Source: an uncultured Opitutales bacterium
GTDB taxonomy: Bacteria; Verrucomicrobiota; Verrucomicrobiia; Opitutales; Seribacteraceae
DNA: 64,000 nucleotides
Reading direction: 5' to 3'
Assembly: GCA_943787575.1 (NCBI GenBank)
Contig: CALSMY010000019.1
Coordinates: forward strand, 45,001-109,000
Part shown: positions 37,957 through 46,861 of the stretch, piece by piece
How positions within the stretch are numbered: the first letter of the stretch is position 1
Layout of the letters: every line of letters starts with the position of its first letter
The notes under the pieces: model-generated
The model's database searches: none
What the model was told of the DNA's origin: nothing
The model's input: only the letters and a program-made list of their open reading frames with translations
Made by a program: the position numbers and the translations under genes

Positions 37957-38443
37957 GCCACTCGATCGATTGTATCCGCAACTCGAAGTGGCCAATCAAT
38001 ACCCTGCTCTTCATTTTGACTTGTCCCAATTAGAGCTTTTTTTTGAGGTCATTTTTTCCTTTCATCAGCATAATGTGTCGGGTGAATTATCTATCGCCTT
38101 TATGGACAGTTCTGCCCATTGTGAACTCCACGGCAAATACTTGCAGGATTATCGCCCGACAGATGTTATAACTTTTCCGGCAGATACGGAGAACGGATTA
38201 GCTGGAGAAATTTGCGTATCTGTAGACCAAGCCAAAGAGGAAGCAATATCTCGTAAGCTTTCCTTTGAGCATGAACTTGGTTTGTACTTAATACATGGTT
38301 GGTTACATCTTGTGGGTTTTGATGATTTGGATAAGGTTGATCGTGAGATCATGAGAATGGAGGAGCAAAGAGTAATTGATCATGTGAAGAAACTTGATGC
38401 TTGGCCGGATTTTCGACTCGCTCCAGAGCCTGCTGAAGGCTAA
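37910..38443 (+). CDS. ybeY: Endoribonuclease YbeY (rRNA maturation factor)
   Basis: YbeY is a zinc-dependent RNase for 16S rRNA 3' maturation and ribosome quality control. The core YRPTDVITFPADTENGLAGE and the zinc motif ELGLYLIHGWLHLVGFDD are present. The usual motif has a third histidine (HGxLHLxGxDH), which here is aspartate, a variant also seen in some other phyla. The start is uncertain: ATG 37910 overlaps the HD gene, ATG 37946 still overlaps slightly, and either gives a complete core. About 20 residues follow the conserved domain. Confidence 0.88.
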   Translation: MRKKIPATPSPKMPVKPLDRLYPQLEVANQYPALHFDLSQLELFFEVIFSFHQHNVSGELSIAFMDSSAHCELHGKYLQDYRPTDVITFPADTENGLAGEICVSVDQAKEEAISRKLSFEHELGLYLIHGWLHLVGFDDLDKVDREIMRMEEQRVIDHVKKLDAWPDFRLAPEPAEG

Positions 38444-38456
38444 CAAAAGTACCATC

Positions 38457-39099
38457 GTGTCTATACCCGCACCCAGTTTATCCCGGCGTTTTCGCAATGC
38501 TTTTCTTACCGGACTTTTGGTGTTTCTTCCTTTGGGTACAACTATTTTTGTAATCAATTTTTTACTAGATTTATTCAAAGAACCAGCATTGCGACTGGCT
38601 TATCAGTTAGGTTTGAGCGAAGAAAATTCCTTTTTTGGTCTAGAAACCCTCCTGGCGGTTGCCGGATTGATAATCGGGGTAATTTTGCTGACTGCCCTTG
38701 GTTATTTTTCCAAGTATTTATTGGGTCGTGTTTTCATTAATTTGGCTGAGCGTACCCTGGATAAGGTGCCTTTTATTAATACGGTTTATCGTTCAGTCAA
38801 ACAAATCGTGGAAACCTTTGGGCAAGATAATCGGGCGGTTTTTAAAGAGGTTTGCTTGGTGGAATATCCCCGGAAGGGTTGCTTTGTACTTGGATTTATA
38901 ACCGCAGAATCCTCCAGCCATGTCTCCGACAAAATTGGGACAGGTTTTACTTATGTATTTGTGCCAACCACGCCAAATCCAACGAGTGGATTTTTACTTC
39001 TCTGTAGCCGAGGAGGAAATTCATCGAATTGATGTGTCTGTTGGTGATGGTATGAAGATGTTGATTTCAGGAGGGGCGGTCGTCCCGCCTTCTGCTTGA
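38457..39099 (+). pseudogene. DUF502 family membrane protein, one frameshift near the 3' end
   Basis: This is a DUF502 protein of unknown role, about 213 residues when corrected. It has two hydrophobic helices (NAFLTGLLVFLPLGTTIFVI and LLAVAGLIIGVILLTALGYF) and the family segments LDKVPFINTVYRSVKQIVET and VPTTPNPTSGFLL. An extra base at about 39001-39003 throws the frame off, and the uncorrected reading ends at 39032. In the next frame the expected C-terminus (VAEEEIHRIDVSVGDGMKML, then ISGGAVVPPSA) runs to a stop at 39097. GTG 38457, just after the ybeY stop, is the likely start. Confidence 0.8.
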
Positions 39100-39109
39100 A
39101 TGCTCAAAG

Positions 39110-39730
39110 GTGTCGGGCGGTCCAACTGAATTGTCTGGCATTGCATTGTCCAGCGACCCGGCGGGCGATCGATTTGTCCGTATACAAATTTTTGATCAAT
39201 CATTGGGCTTGAGTGCCGCTCTGTTTCGCTTGCCTGGAAAACGGAGTGGCCAATCCGCTCCTCCTGACCTTTTTGATGACTTGGAATGTCAATTGAATCC
39301 CTTGCGAGCTGGGTCTTCCATACCCTTCGTTGCCGAGTATCAAAAAGCTCGTTCCTATCGAGAATTGGCCCGCAATCCCGCCCATTTTTTATCTGCTTCT
39401 GAGATTGCACGTTTTTATTTAAACAATGGATCGCACTTGCTTGACCCTCAGCCGCGGTTGAAATTATTGCGTACAGCTCTTGATTCTTTCTCCCGTTCTC
39501 TTGTGCCCAAGGTTGTTCTTTTAAAGCTGTATTTTTGTTTTGCTCGGGATGAAGGGCTTCCTGTTCGAGAGTCTTGGCTTTGCTACCTTCCACAAGTTCT
39601 TGCCGAAGAGACTCGCAGAGCTCTTAGTCGTCCGGTAAGTGAAGAAGGTTTAGACGCTAACCGAATCGAGGAACTAGTGGAGAGTATAAAATTATGGATG
39701 AATGCAGAGACCGAGCTTCGGGTGGAGTAG
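39110..39730 (+). CDS. RecO-like protein (DNA repair), tentative
   Basis: This 206-aa protein starts with a beta-rich section (ELSGIALSSDP, then FVRIQIFDQSLGLSAALFRL) that resembles the OB-fold N-terminus of RecO. A helical middle and C-terminus follow (ARSYRELARNPAHFL, RTALDSFSRSLVPKVVLLKL). RecO loads RecA at gaps together with RecR and RecF, and recF lies 2.4 kb downstream. Zinc-finger cysteines found in some RecO proteins are absent. The start could be GTG 39110, or ATG 39100 if one base of the GGGCGG run is an insertion. The assignment is tentative. Confidence 0.45.
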   Translation: MSGGPTELSGIALSSDPAGDRFVRIQIFDQSLGLSAALFRLPGKRSGQSAPPDLFDDLECQLNPLRAGSSIPFVAEYQKARSYRELARNPAHFLSASEIARFYLNNGSHLLDPQPRLKLLRTALDSFSRSLVPKVVLLKLYFCFARDEGLPVRESWLCYLPQVLAEETRRALSRPVSEEGLDANRIEELVESIKLWMNAETELRVE

Positions 39731-39800
39731 TGAACTGCATCTTGTCTCTCAACCCTTGCCAAGCTAACTGAATTTAGGGTAAGAAGAAGTTTCAGGAAGT

Positions 39801-40220
39801 ATGGGAGTAAGCAAAAAAAAATCCGAAGTAGGAACCAAAGGCAAAGGAACCTATGAGATCACTGAATTGGTAAGTGATGGGCTACGAGAGTCGGGTTTTT
39901 CGAATGGTATAGCCAGTGTTTTTGTTCAGCACACTAGTTGCAGCTTAGTGATCATGGAAAATGCTGATCCAACTGCCAGGGTTGACCTTGAACGGTTTAT
40001 GGAGGAACTTGTTCCTGAAGACTACCCTAACTTTGTACACACACTTGAAGGTCCGGACGATATGCCCTCACACATCAAAATGGCACTCACACGTACAAGC
40101 GAGCAAATCCCATTTGCCAATGGACAATTACAACTTGGTAGCTGGCAGGGTTTATTTCTTTGGGAACATCGTTCTGCTCCACACAATCGTCGATTGATCC
40201 TAACTTACCTAGGCGAATGA
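39801..40220 (+). CDS. YjbQ family protein (UPF0047)
   Basis: This 139-aa protein matches the YjbQ family, sometimes named secondary thiamine-phosphate synthase enzyme after activity seen with E. coli YjbQ; the physiological role is unclear. Family signatures are GIASVFVQHTSCSLVIMENA, the segment HTLEGPDDMPSHIKMALT, and NGQLQLGSWQGLFLWEHR with the conserved metal-site histidine. The LysM lipoprotein gene starts inside its stop codon (ATGA). Confidence 0.9.
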   Translation: MGVSKKKSEVGTKGKGTYEITELVSDGLRESGFSNGIASVFVQHTSCSLVIMENADPTARVDLERFMEELVPEDYPNFVHTLEGPDDMPSHIKMALTRTSEQIPFANGQLQLGSWQGLFLWEHRSAPHNRRLILTYLGE

Positions 40221-40951
40221 AGAAAATTTTTAATCCTTGGATTCTCATGGCTTGCTGGTTTCTTTTGCAATCCGCTTGTGCTCCCGTGGGAAGTATTATT
40301 GAGGAACTAGATGATCCTGCTTTTGAGCGCGGACGCTCCTATCTTAAAGTCGGACGGGAGACCGATGCTCTCGACGAGTTTCTTTCTGTTACCCGTCGGG
40401 TTACTCAAGCCCCAAAATCTCATCTGGAAGCGGGACGGTTACTTCTAACTCTTTCAAGCCGGAAGGACCCGGTGGCTGCAATTTATCATTTTCGTAGATT
40501 TTTATTACTTCAACCAAATGCTCGCGAATCTCCCATGGTCGAACAATTGATTGTTACCGCTGAGCGTGAAATTATCCGGAAATTACCCGGGGAGCCCTAT
40601 GATAACTACCTTGAGAGTATTGACTTGAAGGATGAGAACGAACGTTTGCGTCGAGAAATTGCAGACCTGCAAGCCCGTCTCGGCTCACCCTTGGCACCCG
40701 TCGTTCCTTCGACTCTTCCGCCCCCGTCTCCAACAGTTAACACGATATCACAACCAGCTCTGGTCATTGAAGAACCAAGAACTCCTCAAGCCTATGTGGT
40801 AAGAAAAGGGGACAGCCTTTATGCGATAAGCGAAAAAATTTACGGAGATTCATCGTATGTAAATGCCATTTACTCCGCCAATCGAGACACTTTAAAAAGC
40901 AAGAATAGTTTAAAGGTGGGACAAACCTTGCGACTTCCTCCTGCACGTTGA
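40217..40951 (+). CDS. LysM-domain lipoprotein
   Basis: This 244-aa protein has a lipoprotein signal with lipobox LQSAC (Cys20), a helical TPR-like region (about 28-120), a short coiled coil (DLKDENERLRREIADLQARL, about 139-158), a proline-rich linker and a C-terminal LysM domain (AYVVRKGDSLYAISEKIYGD to SLKVGQTLRLPPAR) that should bind peptidoglycan. It is likely anchored in the outer or inner membrane and to the cell wall. I start at ATG 40217, overlapping the yjbQ stop by four bases. The closest familiar analogues are YbgF/TPR-LysM envelope proteins. Confidence 0.88.
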   Translation: MKKIFNPWILMACWFLLQSACAPVGSIIEELDDPAFERGRSYLKVGRETDALDEFLSVTRRVTQAPKSHLEAGRLLLTLSSRKDPVAAIYHFRRFLLLQPNARESPMVEQLIVTAEREIIRKLPGEPYDNYLESIDLKDENERLRREIADLQARLGSPLAPVVPSTLPPPSPTVNTISQPALVIEEPRTPQAYVVRKGDSLYAISEKIYGDSSYVNAIYSANRDTLKSKNSLKVGQTLRLPPAR

Positions 40952-40978
40952 CCTGCCTGGCGTAACCGCCGTTTTTTC

Positions 40979-42124
40979 ATGGCGTATTTTGATAATAATT
41001 CCACCACCCGTCCTTTTCCTGAGGTATTAGATGCCGTAAGGAGTGCATCGGATTCATCTTGGGCCAATCCATCCTCACCTCACCGGGCGGGCTCTCAGGT
41101 TCGTGTTCGTTTGGAGCAGGCTCGCGAAGAATTTGGTCATTCCCTGGGAGTTGACCCTGCCAGATTGACTTTTACCTCTGGAGCTACTGAGTCAAACAAT
41201 GCTGTTCTGGGATGGTTAGCTAATCGAAAATCTCCTTCAGGTGGGACGGCTTTGGTTTCTACCATCGAACATCCGAGTGTTTTGGAAACGGCCCGTCATC
41301 TCTTTGCTAATCGGATCGAATTGATTCCGGCAAACCATGATGGTCTTGTCGAACTTGGAAAGGTCGAGGAATTATTCAAGCAAAAGCGACCAACTTTGGT
41401 ATCATTATTAGCTGCTCATAATGAAACTGGGGTTCTTCAGCCTTGGAAGGAAGTCGCCCAGCTATGCCAAGAATATGGAGTTTGGTTTCACTGCGATGCC
41501 ACCCAATGGATGGGGAAATTAGATCCTCACGGTTTTGATCTTTGTTCGAGCTTTTCTTTTTCCGCTCATAAATTTGGTGGTCCGAAAGGAGTGGGTGGAA
41601 TGTTTTCCCATGAACCTATTTGCTGGATTCGCGGGGGTGGGCAGGAAAAAGAGCAAAGGGGTGGTACAGAAAACTTTCCTGCTATTGAAGGAATGCGGAT
41701 AGCTTGGAGGCAGACCTGTAATAAGTTGCCCCTAAAAGAGGATACCGTAGCTTGGAAAGAAAAATTTGAGAGCCAAATTAAACAGGATCTACCCGGAGTT
41801 CGGATAATCGGAGAAAAGGTTTCAAGGTTGTGGAATACTTCTTTTCTAATGCTTCCCGATTTTAATAACTCAAGCTGGGTGTATAAGCTCGATAAACTCG
41901 GATATTCTTTATCCACTGGTTCAGCCTGTTCGACTGCCCGGAAAGAAGCTTCCGAACTTGCCGGAGCTATAGGCTTGAGCTACGAGGATGGGGGCAGGTT
42001 GCTTCGGGTAAGTTCATGGCTTAACACCAGTGAGGAGGAATGGACCAATTTGGCGGGTGCTCTTGTACAGGCCCACGCCGAATTAGTCGAGGATCGTGAT
42101 CAATCCGGGGTTATTACCCTATAA
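40979..42124 (+). CDS. Cysteine desulfurase (NifS/IscS family)
   Basis: This 381-aa PLP enzyme takes sulfur from cysteine for iron-sulfur cluster or thiolation chemistry. It begins AYFDNNSTTRPFPEVLDAV and has the PLP pocket (TSGATESNNAVLGWL), the PLP-binding lysine in SFSFSAHKFGGPKGVG and the catalytic cysteine in STGSACSTARKEAS. Length and motifs fit group I NifS/IscS. No iscU, iscA or suf gene is adjacent, so which pathway it feeds is not visible. It lies between the LysM gene and recF. Confidence 0.92.
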   Translation: MAYFDNNSTTRPFPEVLDAVRSASDSSWANPSSPHRAGSQVRVRLEQAREEFGHSLGVDPARLTFTSGATESNNAVLGWLANRKSPSGGTALVSTIEHPSVLETARHLFANRIELIPANHDGLVELGKVEELFKQKRPTLVSLLAAHNETGVLQPWKEVAQLCQEYGVWFHCDATQWMGKLDPHGFDLCSSFSFSAHKFGGPKGVGGMFSHEPICWIRGGGQEKEQRGGTENFPAIEGMRIAWRQTCNKLPLKEDTVAWKEKFESQIKQDLPGVRIIGEKVSRLWNTSFLMLPDFNNSSWVYKLDKLGYSLSTGSACSTARKEASELAGAIGLSYEDGGRLLRVSSWLNTSEEEWTNLAGALVQAHAELVEDRDQSGVITL

Positions 42125-42142
42125 AAATAGGGCGGTAAACAG

Positions 42143-43243
42143 GTGCGTTTGCTCGGTATAAACCTTGAGAATTTTAGGAACATTGGCTCATTGAGTTTGG
42201 AGTTTGGAACGGACCGAATTTTTTTTCTCGGTGCCAACGGACAGGGAAAGTCCAATCTATTGGAAGCCATTGGAGTCTGTTCTACCCTTCGTTCTTTCCG
42301 CGGGGCATCTGCGGAATCAATGATCAAAGAGGGAGAGTCCGAGGTTCGACTTTTTGTCAGATTTTTGGATGACGATGGAGGTGATCGCGAGGCGATGATC
42401 CGTTTTGGTAAGAAAGGGGGCAAATCCGTTGAGATAGATGGCGAACCTGTTAACAAACTGGGCGATTTATTGGGACAATTTCCATCGGTTTGCTTGTCTT
42501 CGAGAGATTTTAGGCTTGTTCGTGAAAGTCCATCTGACCGGAGGAAATGGATGGATTTGGTGCTTTCCTCAACCTCGTCTAAATATTTGACTGCACTGCA
42601 AGGGTATTATCGATCAATGAAGGAAAGAAATACACTGCTTAAAAAACAGGCAACAGATTCGGAGATTCAGGCATTTGAACACTCCTTAGCTTCTTCCGCA
42701 CAAGTTATTCAACAGATCCGGGGAGAACTGTTTCCCGCATTAGACCTTGCGTTTGAGCAATCCTACGCTGGTTTGTCTAACGATCAGGAATCGGCTCAAT
42801 TGTCTTACAATCCCGATTGTTCGGCAAAGAATACTGATGAATGGTTGTCAATTTACGAACAGGAACGAATGCGCGATCGTCAGGTCGGTTCTACCCGTCG
42901 TGGACCTCACCGGGATGATTTTTCGTTACTTTTGGATGGCCGGGACTCTCGTCACTATGCATCTGAGGGCCAACAGAAGGGAATTGTGCTCGCTTTGCGC
43001 GTAGCTGAGTTTTCCTTTTTAAAGCACAAGTTGGGAACCATCCCTCTGCTGCTGGCAGATGATGTCTTGGGTGAACTGGATCCTTCCCGCCGGTCTAACT
43101 TTCGTAAAATGCTACCTCCAAATGCCCAATCCTTTGCTACCGGCACCAGTTTTCCATCGGATCAGGAGGAAGGAATTTGGGAAAGTTTTCGAGTACAATC
43201 CGGAGGTTTTGTCCCCATGCCCTTGAGTTCTACAGATGGATGA
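42143..43243 (+). CDS. recF: DNA replication and repair protein RecF
   Basis: RecF is an SMC-like ATPase that recognises gapped DNA and helps RecOR load RecA. The 366-aa protein starts at GTG 42143 with LLGINLENFRNIGSLSLEFG and Walker A LGANGQGKSNLLEAIG. It contains the signature region RDRQVGSTRRGPHRDDFSLL, GQQKGIVLALRVAEF, and Walker B PLLLADDVLGELDPSRRSNF. It overlaps the next gene by 8 bases. recF is often beside dnaA-dnaN-gyrB, but not here. Confidence 0.93.
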   Translation: MRLLGINLENFRNIGSLSLEFGTDRIFFLGANGQGKSNLLEAIGVCSTLRSFRGASAESMIKEGESEVRLFVRFLDDDGGDREAMIRFGKKGGKSVEIDGEPVNKLGDLLGQFPSVCLSSRDFRLVRESPSDRRKWMDLVLSSTSSKYLTALQGYYRSMKERNTLLKKQATDSEIQAFEHSLASSAQVIQQIRGELFPALDLAFEQSYAGLSNDQESAQLSYNPDCSAKNTDEWLSIYEQERMRDRQVGSTRRGPHRDDFSLLLDGRDSRHYASEGQQKGIVLALRVAEFSFLKHKLGTIPLLLADDVLGELDPSRRSNFRKMLPPNAQSFATGTSFPSDQEEGIWESFRVQSGGFVPMPLSSTDG

Positions 43244-44015
43244 ACTAACGGGGTTACATTGGGCTATTCTTTTGCTCGGTTCCGCTATTATGGGCCTTAG
43301 CAAAGGTGGTATCCCCGGTGCCGGCAACCTAACCGTGGCTCTGTATGTGCTGGTTTTGGAAGATGCTTTAGGTCCTGCAGGTGTGGCCATTTCCGTGGGA
43401 TTGCTGTTGCCTGTGCTTATTTCTGCAGACCTTGCATCGACCATAGTTTATCGAAAACATGTCGAGTGGAGACACCTTCGCCGATTGCTTCCCTTTTTTG
43501 CCGTGGGAGTAATTGCGGGTTGGTGGGCCTTTGAATTTTTTCAGCCCCCTGAACGGTCCCGGGCTCTCAAGGTATTAATTGGAACTATTTTATTAAGCAT
43601 GACCGCTATGCGAATGTTGTCTCAACTCCCACGCGTTCGTTCGCATTTTAATTCTTCCCGTCTTACTACTTTATTGGGTCCGTCTCTTGGATTATTGGGA
43701 GGAATGGCCACGATGCTAGCCAATGCAGCTGGTCCGATTGCTCAATTTTATCTACTGGCGATGAAGCTTCCCAAATATGCATTTATTGGTACCTCGGCTT
43801 GGTTGTTTCTTATCGTAAATATTTCTAAGGTACCACTGATGTATCAGTTGGAAATTCTTGATGTCGAAGTATTCCGTACCGCGGTCTGGCTATTTTTCCC
43901 TGCGATCTTTGGTGCTTTAGTGGCTCCACGAATCGTACGTTATATTCGTCAGGATTGGTTTGAGAGAATGATTTGGTTCTTTATCGTAATCGCAGGGTTG
44001 CGCATGATCGTGTAG
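43236..44015 (+). CDS. TauE/SafE family membrane transporter (UPF0721)
   Basis: This 259-aa protein has seven to eight hydrophobic segments and the family signature LLLGSAIMGLSKGGIPGAGN at the N-terminus, repeated in degenerate form in the second half (GMATMLANAAGPIAQFYLLA). Members export sulfite, sulfoacetate or related anions, or are uncharacterised. Sulfatase genes elsewhere in the window make sulfur anion handling a possible role, but that is a loose inference. It overlaps recF by 8 bases and precedes ruvC by 3. Confidence 0.85.
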   Translation: MDELTGLHWAILLLGSAIMGLSKGGIPGAGNLTVALYVLVLEDALGPAGVAISVGLLLPVLISADLASTIVYRKHVEWRHLRRLLPFFAVGVIAGWWAFEFFQPPERSRALKVLIGTILLSMTAMRMLSQLPRVRSHFNSSRLTTLLGPSLGLLGGMATMLANAAGPIAQFYLLAMKLPKYAFIGTSAWLFLIVNISKVPLMYQLEILDVEVFRTAVWLFFPAIFGALVAPRIVRYIRQDWFERMIWFFIVIAGLRMIV

Positions 44016-44018
44016 GGA

Positions 44019-44600
44019 GTGAATAATTCTTCGCGCAAATTATGGGCCAAACACTTGGCTGGACAATCGACTAAGGGGAAGCCTTCGGTCGATCCAAAGT
44101 TATTGCTTCGCAAGGAGCCCTTTAAAGGAAGGATCCTTGGGGTGGACCCAAGTTTGCGGGGTACGGGACTTGCCGTGTTAGACTGCGAAGGAAGTTCTTA
44201 TCGATTGCTTCATTCCGAAACTCTTAAGCTCGACAGGAAGGTTTCGTCCATTGCCTGCCTCGGAAAAATTCACGAATTAGTCGCTCATCTAACCGACCTT
44301 TGGCAACCTCGGCACCTTTCCTGCGAAGAGACCATTTATGTGCAAAACTTTAAAACTGCTCAGATTATGGGAGCAGCACGAGGAGCTGCTCTCTCGGCTG
44401 CGGCCATTCGTAATGTGCCGGTCTTTGAATATGCACCTTTGCGCGTCAAACAAGCGGTGGTTGGCTTTGGTCGAGCGAGTAAGGAGCAGATGTCCAATAC
44501 CCTCGCCCAAATCCTTGGTTTACCTCAGGCTCTACCTTTTGATCAGTCCGATGCTCTTGGACTCGCGCTTTGCCACGCCTTTACCTGGGTACCTGAATAA
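44019..44600 (+). CDS. ruvC: Crossover junction endodeoxyribonuclease RuvC
   Basis: RuvC resolves Holliday junctions made during recombination. The 193-aa protein has a basic N-terminal extension of about 35 residues before the RNase H-like core GRILGVDPSLRGTGLAVLDC, which contains the first catalytic aspartate. LSCEETIYVQNFKTAQIMG carries the catalytic glutamate, and the C-terminal DQSDALGLALCHAF the last acidic residues. The start is GTG 44019. It forms a tight cluster recF-tauE-ruvC; ruvA and ruvB are not present here. Confidence 0.92.
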   Translation: MNNSSRKLWAKHLAGQSTKGKPSVDPKLLLRKEPFKGRILGVDPSLRGTGLAVLDCEGSSYRLLHSETLKLDRKVSSIACLGKIHELVAHLTDLWQPRHLSCEETIYVQNFKTAQIMGAARGAALSAAAIRNVPVFEYAPLRVKQAVVGFGRASKEQMSNTLAQILGLPQALPFDQSDALGLALCHAFTWVPE

Positions 44601-44750
44601 TTTTTGCAGCGTCCTTTTGATCGGGCTCTGGGACGAATTGGATTGAGCCTTCATATTACTATTGGCATAAAAAAGGGAGCTTGGATTTAGGCCAATTTTA
44701 GTTTCGCTTCCGCCCTGCGGATATATCCCATCATTCAACCAACACGAGTC

Positions 44751-46157
44751 ATGCCAGACAACCAGGAAAGTCCGGAGATTATTCATCGCATTGAACCTGA
44801 CACAAGTGTTGAAACTGCAGCTCTTTTTGATCAATTGGTTTCTCTACTCGATTCAGGTACAGATGAGCAATTGGCTCAGCATCTTCATGGCTTTCACCAC
44901 TCCGACCTAGCAGATGCTTTTGGATTGTTGGATCGGCCGTTACGCAAGCGCCTCATCGATGTGGTTAAGACGGAGTTGGATCCTGATCTACTTTTTGAAC
45001 TCGAAGATCATTTGCGTAAGGAAGTAACCGATAGCCTAACTGCAAGAGAGGTAGCTGAGGTTATTACCGAGATGGATTCCGATGAGGCGGTTCAGGTGCT
45101 TGAAGATATGGATGAAGGGGACCGTGCAGAAGTGCTCAGTTCAGTCCCCCAGGAGGAGCGCGAAGATATTGAGGTCGGTCTCGCTTTTCCGGAGGAAAGT
45201 GCCGGTCGAAGAATGCAGACCGATGTGGTGACTGTGGGTACGAACTGGACAGTTGGTCAGACCATAGATTATTTGCGGGAAGAAAGTGATTTGCCTGAGG
45301 AATTCCTTGATTTGTTTGTAGTTGATGAAGACGCCCGTCCCGTGGGGATTATTTCATTGTCTCAAATCTTGCGTTCTCCGCGGAGTACATTGATGCGGGA
45401 AATTGCTGACGAAACTCAGGTACTTGTACCTGCAGTGACCCTACAGGAAGAAGTCGCCCTCCTTTTCGAGAAGTATGACCTAACCACAGCTGGTGTAATT
45501 GATGCATCGGGGAAGTTACTTGGGATGATTACTGTAGACGATGTGATGGAAGTGGCTCGTGAAGAATTTGAAGAAGATATTTTGCTTCTTGGTGGGGTAG
45601 GGGAAGAAACGATTGACGACGGAGTGCTTCAGTCTTCTGCAAAGCGTTTTGCCTGGTTGTTGGTTAATTTAGTCACTGCTGCTTTGGCCTCGCTTGTGAT
45701 TAGTATGTTCGACGCCACCATCGAACAAATGGTCGCCCTGGCAGTGCTCATGCCCATTGTTGCCTCGATGGGGGGAAATGCAGGCACCCAGACGCTTACC
45801 ATTACTGTACGAGCTCTTGCGACTAAGGAGTTAACCTCCTACAATACGATGCGTGCGATTCGTAAAGAATTATTGGTCGGGGTATTGAACGGCTTTCTTT
45901 TCGCACTTCTTGCCGGAGTGGCCACGGTGTTCATTTTTGGGGATCTTGGAGAGACCTCCATTCTGCTTGGTGGCATTATTGCAGGTGCCATGGTCATAAA
46001 TATGATCGTGGCCGGTTTATCTGGAGTTGTTCTGCCGGTGCTTTTGGATCGTTGGGGGGTAGATCCCGCGGTGGCATCTGGGGTTTTTGTAACCACGGTC
46101 ACGGATGTGGTTGGTTTTTTTGCCTTCTTGGCTTTGGCCTCCTTGGTGATGCTCTAA
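44751..46157 (+). CDS. mgtE: Magnesium transporter MgtE
   Basis: MgtE is a dimeric Mg2+ channel gated by cytosolic Mg2+ sensing. The 468-aa protein has the MgtE N-domain (about 20-130, with LADAFGLLDRPLRKRLID and ITEMDSDEAVQVLEDMDEGD), a pair of CBS domains (about 135-260) and five TM helices (about 285-467) with the pore signature MPIVASMGGNAGTQTLTITV. Domain order and length are standard. The 150 bases upstream contain no recognisable M-box riboswitch. Confidence 0.95.
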   Translation: MPDNQESPEIIHRIEPDTSVETAALFDQLVSLLDSGTDEQLAQHLHGFHHSDLADAFGLLDRPLRKRLIDVVKTELDPDLLFELEDHLRKEVTDSLTAREVAEVITEMDSDEAVQVLEDMDEGDRAEVLSSVPQEEREDIEVGLAFPEESAGRRMQTDVVTVGTNWTVGQTIDYLREESDLPEEFLDLFVVDEDARPVGIISLSQILRSPRSTLMREIADETQVLVPAVTLQEEVALLFEKYDLTTAGVIDASGKLLGMITVDDVMEVAREEFEEDILLLGGVGEETIDDGVLQSSAKRFAWLLVNLVTAALASLVISMFDATIEQMVALAVLMPIVASMGGNAGTQTLTITVRALATKELTSYNTMRAIRKELLVGVLNGFLFALLAGVATVFIFGDLGETSILLGGIIAGAMVINMIVAGLSGVVLPVLLDRWGVDPAVASGVFVTTVTDVVGFFAFLALASLVML

Positions 46158-46171
46158 GTCAAGGAAGCTGG

Positions 46172-46429
46172 TCAATTACTTTCCTTGGAAGGTAGCCATT
46201 TGGGAATACCCATTTGTGGGTTAAGGATTGTCCATTTCGAAAGGTTGTTATCCCACATGAAATTGTAGGGATGCATTTCCAATAGGGGCAATGCCTTCAA
46301 GCTAATTTTAAACAACCCCTGCTTATTTTTGTTAATATTTTCGAGGTTCAAATCAAGCACCTGATCGATTTTATCGGCATTGAACTGCAATAAATAATCC
46401 AAGGCGTAGGCACCCACCCCCAATCCCAT
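46172..46429 (-). CDS. Small protein of unknown function
   Basis: From ATG 46429 this reads 85 residues: a short hydrophobic start (LGVGAYALDYLLQF) followed by a polar part ending GIPKWLPSKESN. The frame stays open upstream to a TAG at 46514 without another ATG and reads plausible sequence there (DSPTERKKALKNKHSGKDES, then AFLLF), which would make a hydrophobic segment continuous with the ATG region. A non-ATG start that overlaps the end of the next small gene is therefore possible. No family is recognised, and the gene converges on mgtE. Confidence 0.45.
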   Translation of the reverse strand: MGLGVGAYALDYLLQFNADKIDQVLDLNLENINKNKQGLFKISLKALPLLEMHPYNFMWDNNLSKWTILNPQMGIPKWLPSKESN

Positions 46430-46466
46430 GAAAAGCAGGAAGGCTGACTCATCTTTCCCTGAATGC

Positions 46467-46628
46467 TTATTCTTTAGAGCTTTTTTTCTTTCCGTAGGCG
46501 AATCTTGGGACTTCTAACTCCACAGTTTGAGTACCCTTTTCGGAAGTGACTTGGTGCAAATATTCTTTGATAGAACCAGCAATGAATGAGGATAAGCTCA
46601 AATCTAAGGATTTAGAAACTTTTTGCAT
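46467..46628 (-). CDS. 53-aa small protein, possible ribbon-helix-helix-like
   Basis: This short frame reads MQKVSKSLDLSLSSFIAGSI, then KEYLHQVTSEKGTQTVELEV and PRFAYGKKKSSKE. The pattern of a polar strand followed by SLSSFIAGSIKEYL recalls ribbon-helix-helix antitoxin-type proteins, but one strand and two helices are hard to fit in 53 residues, so this is only suggestive. The frame is open a little upstream to a TGA without another ATG. It precedes, and partly overlaps the open frame of, the unknown gene downstream on the same strand. Confidence 0.4.
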   Translation of the reverse strand: MQKVSKSLDLSLSSFIAGSIKEYLHQVTSEKGTQTVELEVPRFAYGKKKSSKE

Positions 46629-46685
46629 CTGTTCATAAACTGATTTGGTGACCCATCAAGATTCAATAAAAAACTTAAATACTTT

Positions 46686-46712
46686 TTGACATACATATTT
46701 ATTTAGTATAAA
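46686..46712 (+). promoter_or_regulatory. Candidate sigma70 promoter in the small-gene island
   Basis: TTGACA at 46686-46691 is a perfect -35, followed after 15 bases by TATAAA at 46707-46712. It points at the 25-codon frame at 46742 and the 77-aa gene at 46862. The spacer is short by about two bases. Confidence 0.45.
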
Positions 46713-46741
46713 TACAATTATAAACCCAACCTTATTACACT

Positions 46742-46819
46742 ATGACAGCAAATATCTTTTCCCTTGTACTTATCTTAACCGTATCTTCCACAGGATTTTG
46801 GTTCTTAACCCAAATCTGA
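46742..46819 (+). CDS. Candidate 25-aa hydrophobic micro-protein
   Basis: ATG 46742 opens a 25-codon frame reading MTANIFSLVLILTVSSTGFW and FLTQI, a single predicted membrane helix. It starts about 23 bases after the transcription start expected from the promoter at 46686. There is no Shine-Dalgarno, as for most genes here. Small hydrophobic frames of this kind can be toxins of type I systems or membrane regulators, but a chance frame cannot be excluded. Confidence 0.35.
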   Translation: MTANIFSLVLILTVSSTGFWFLTQI

Positions 46820-46861
46820 GATTTTATTTAGTTCGAACATCCACCCTCAATCCATAATTCT

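Noticed and set aside
44601-44750. M-box Mg2+ riboswitch upstream of mgtE
   Set aside because: No conserved M-box segments could be matched and the leader is short.
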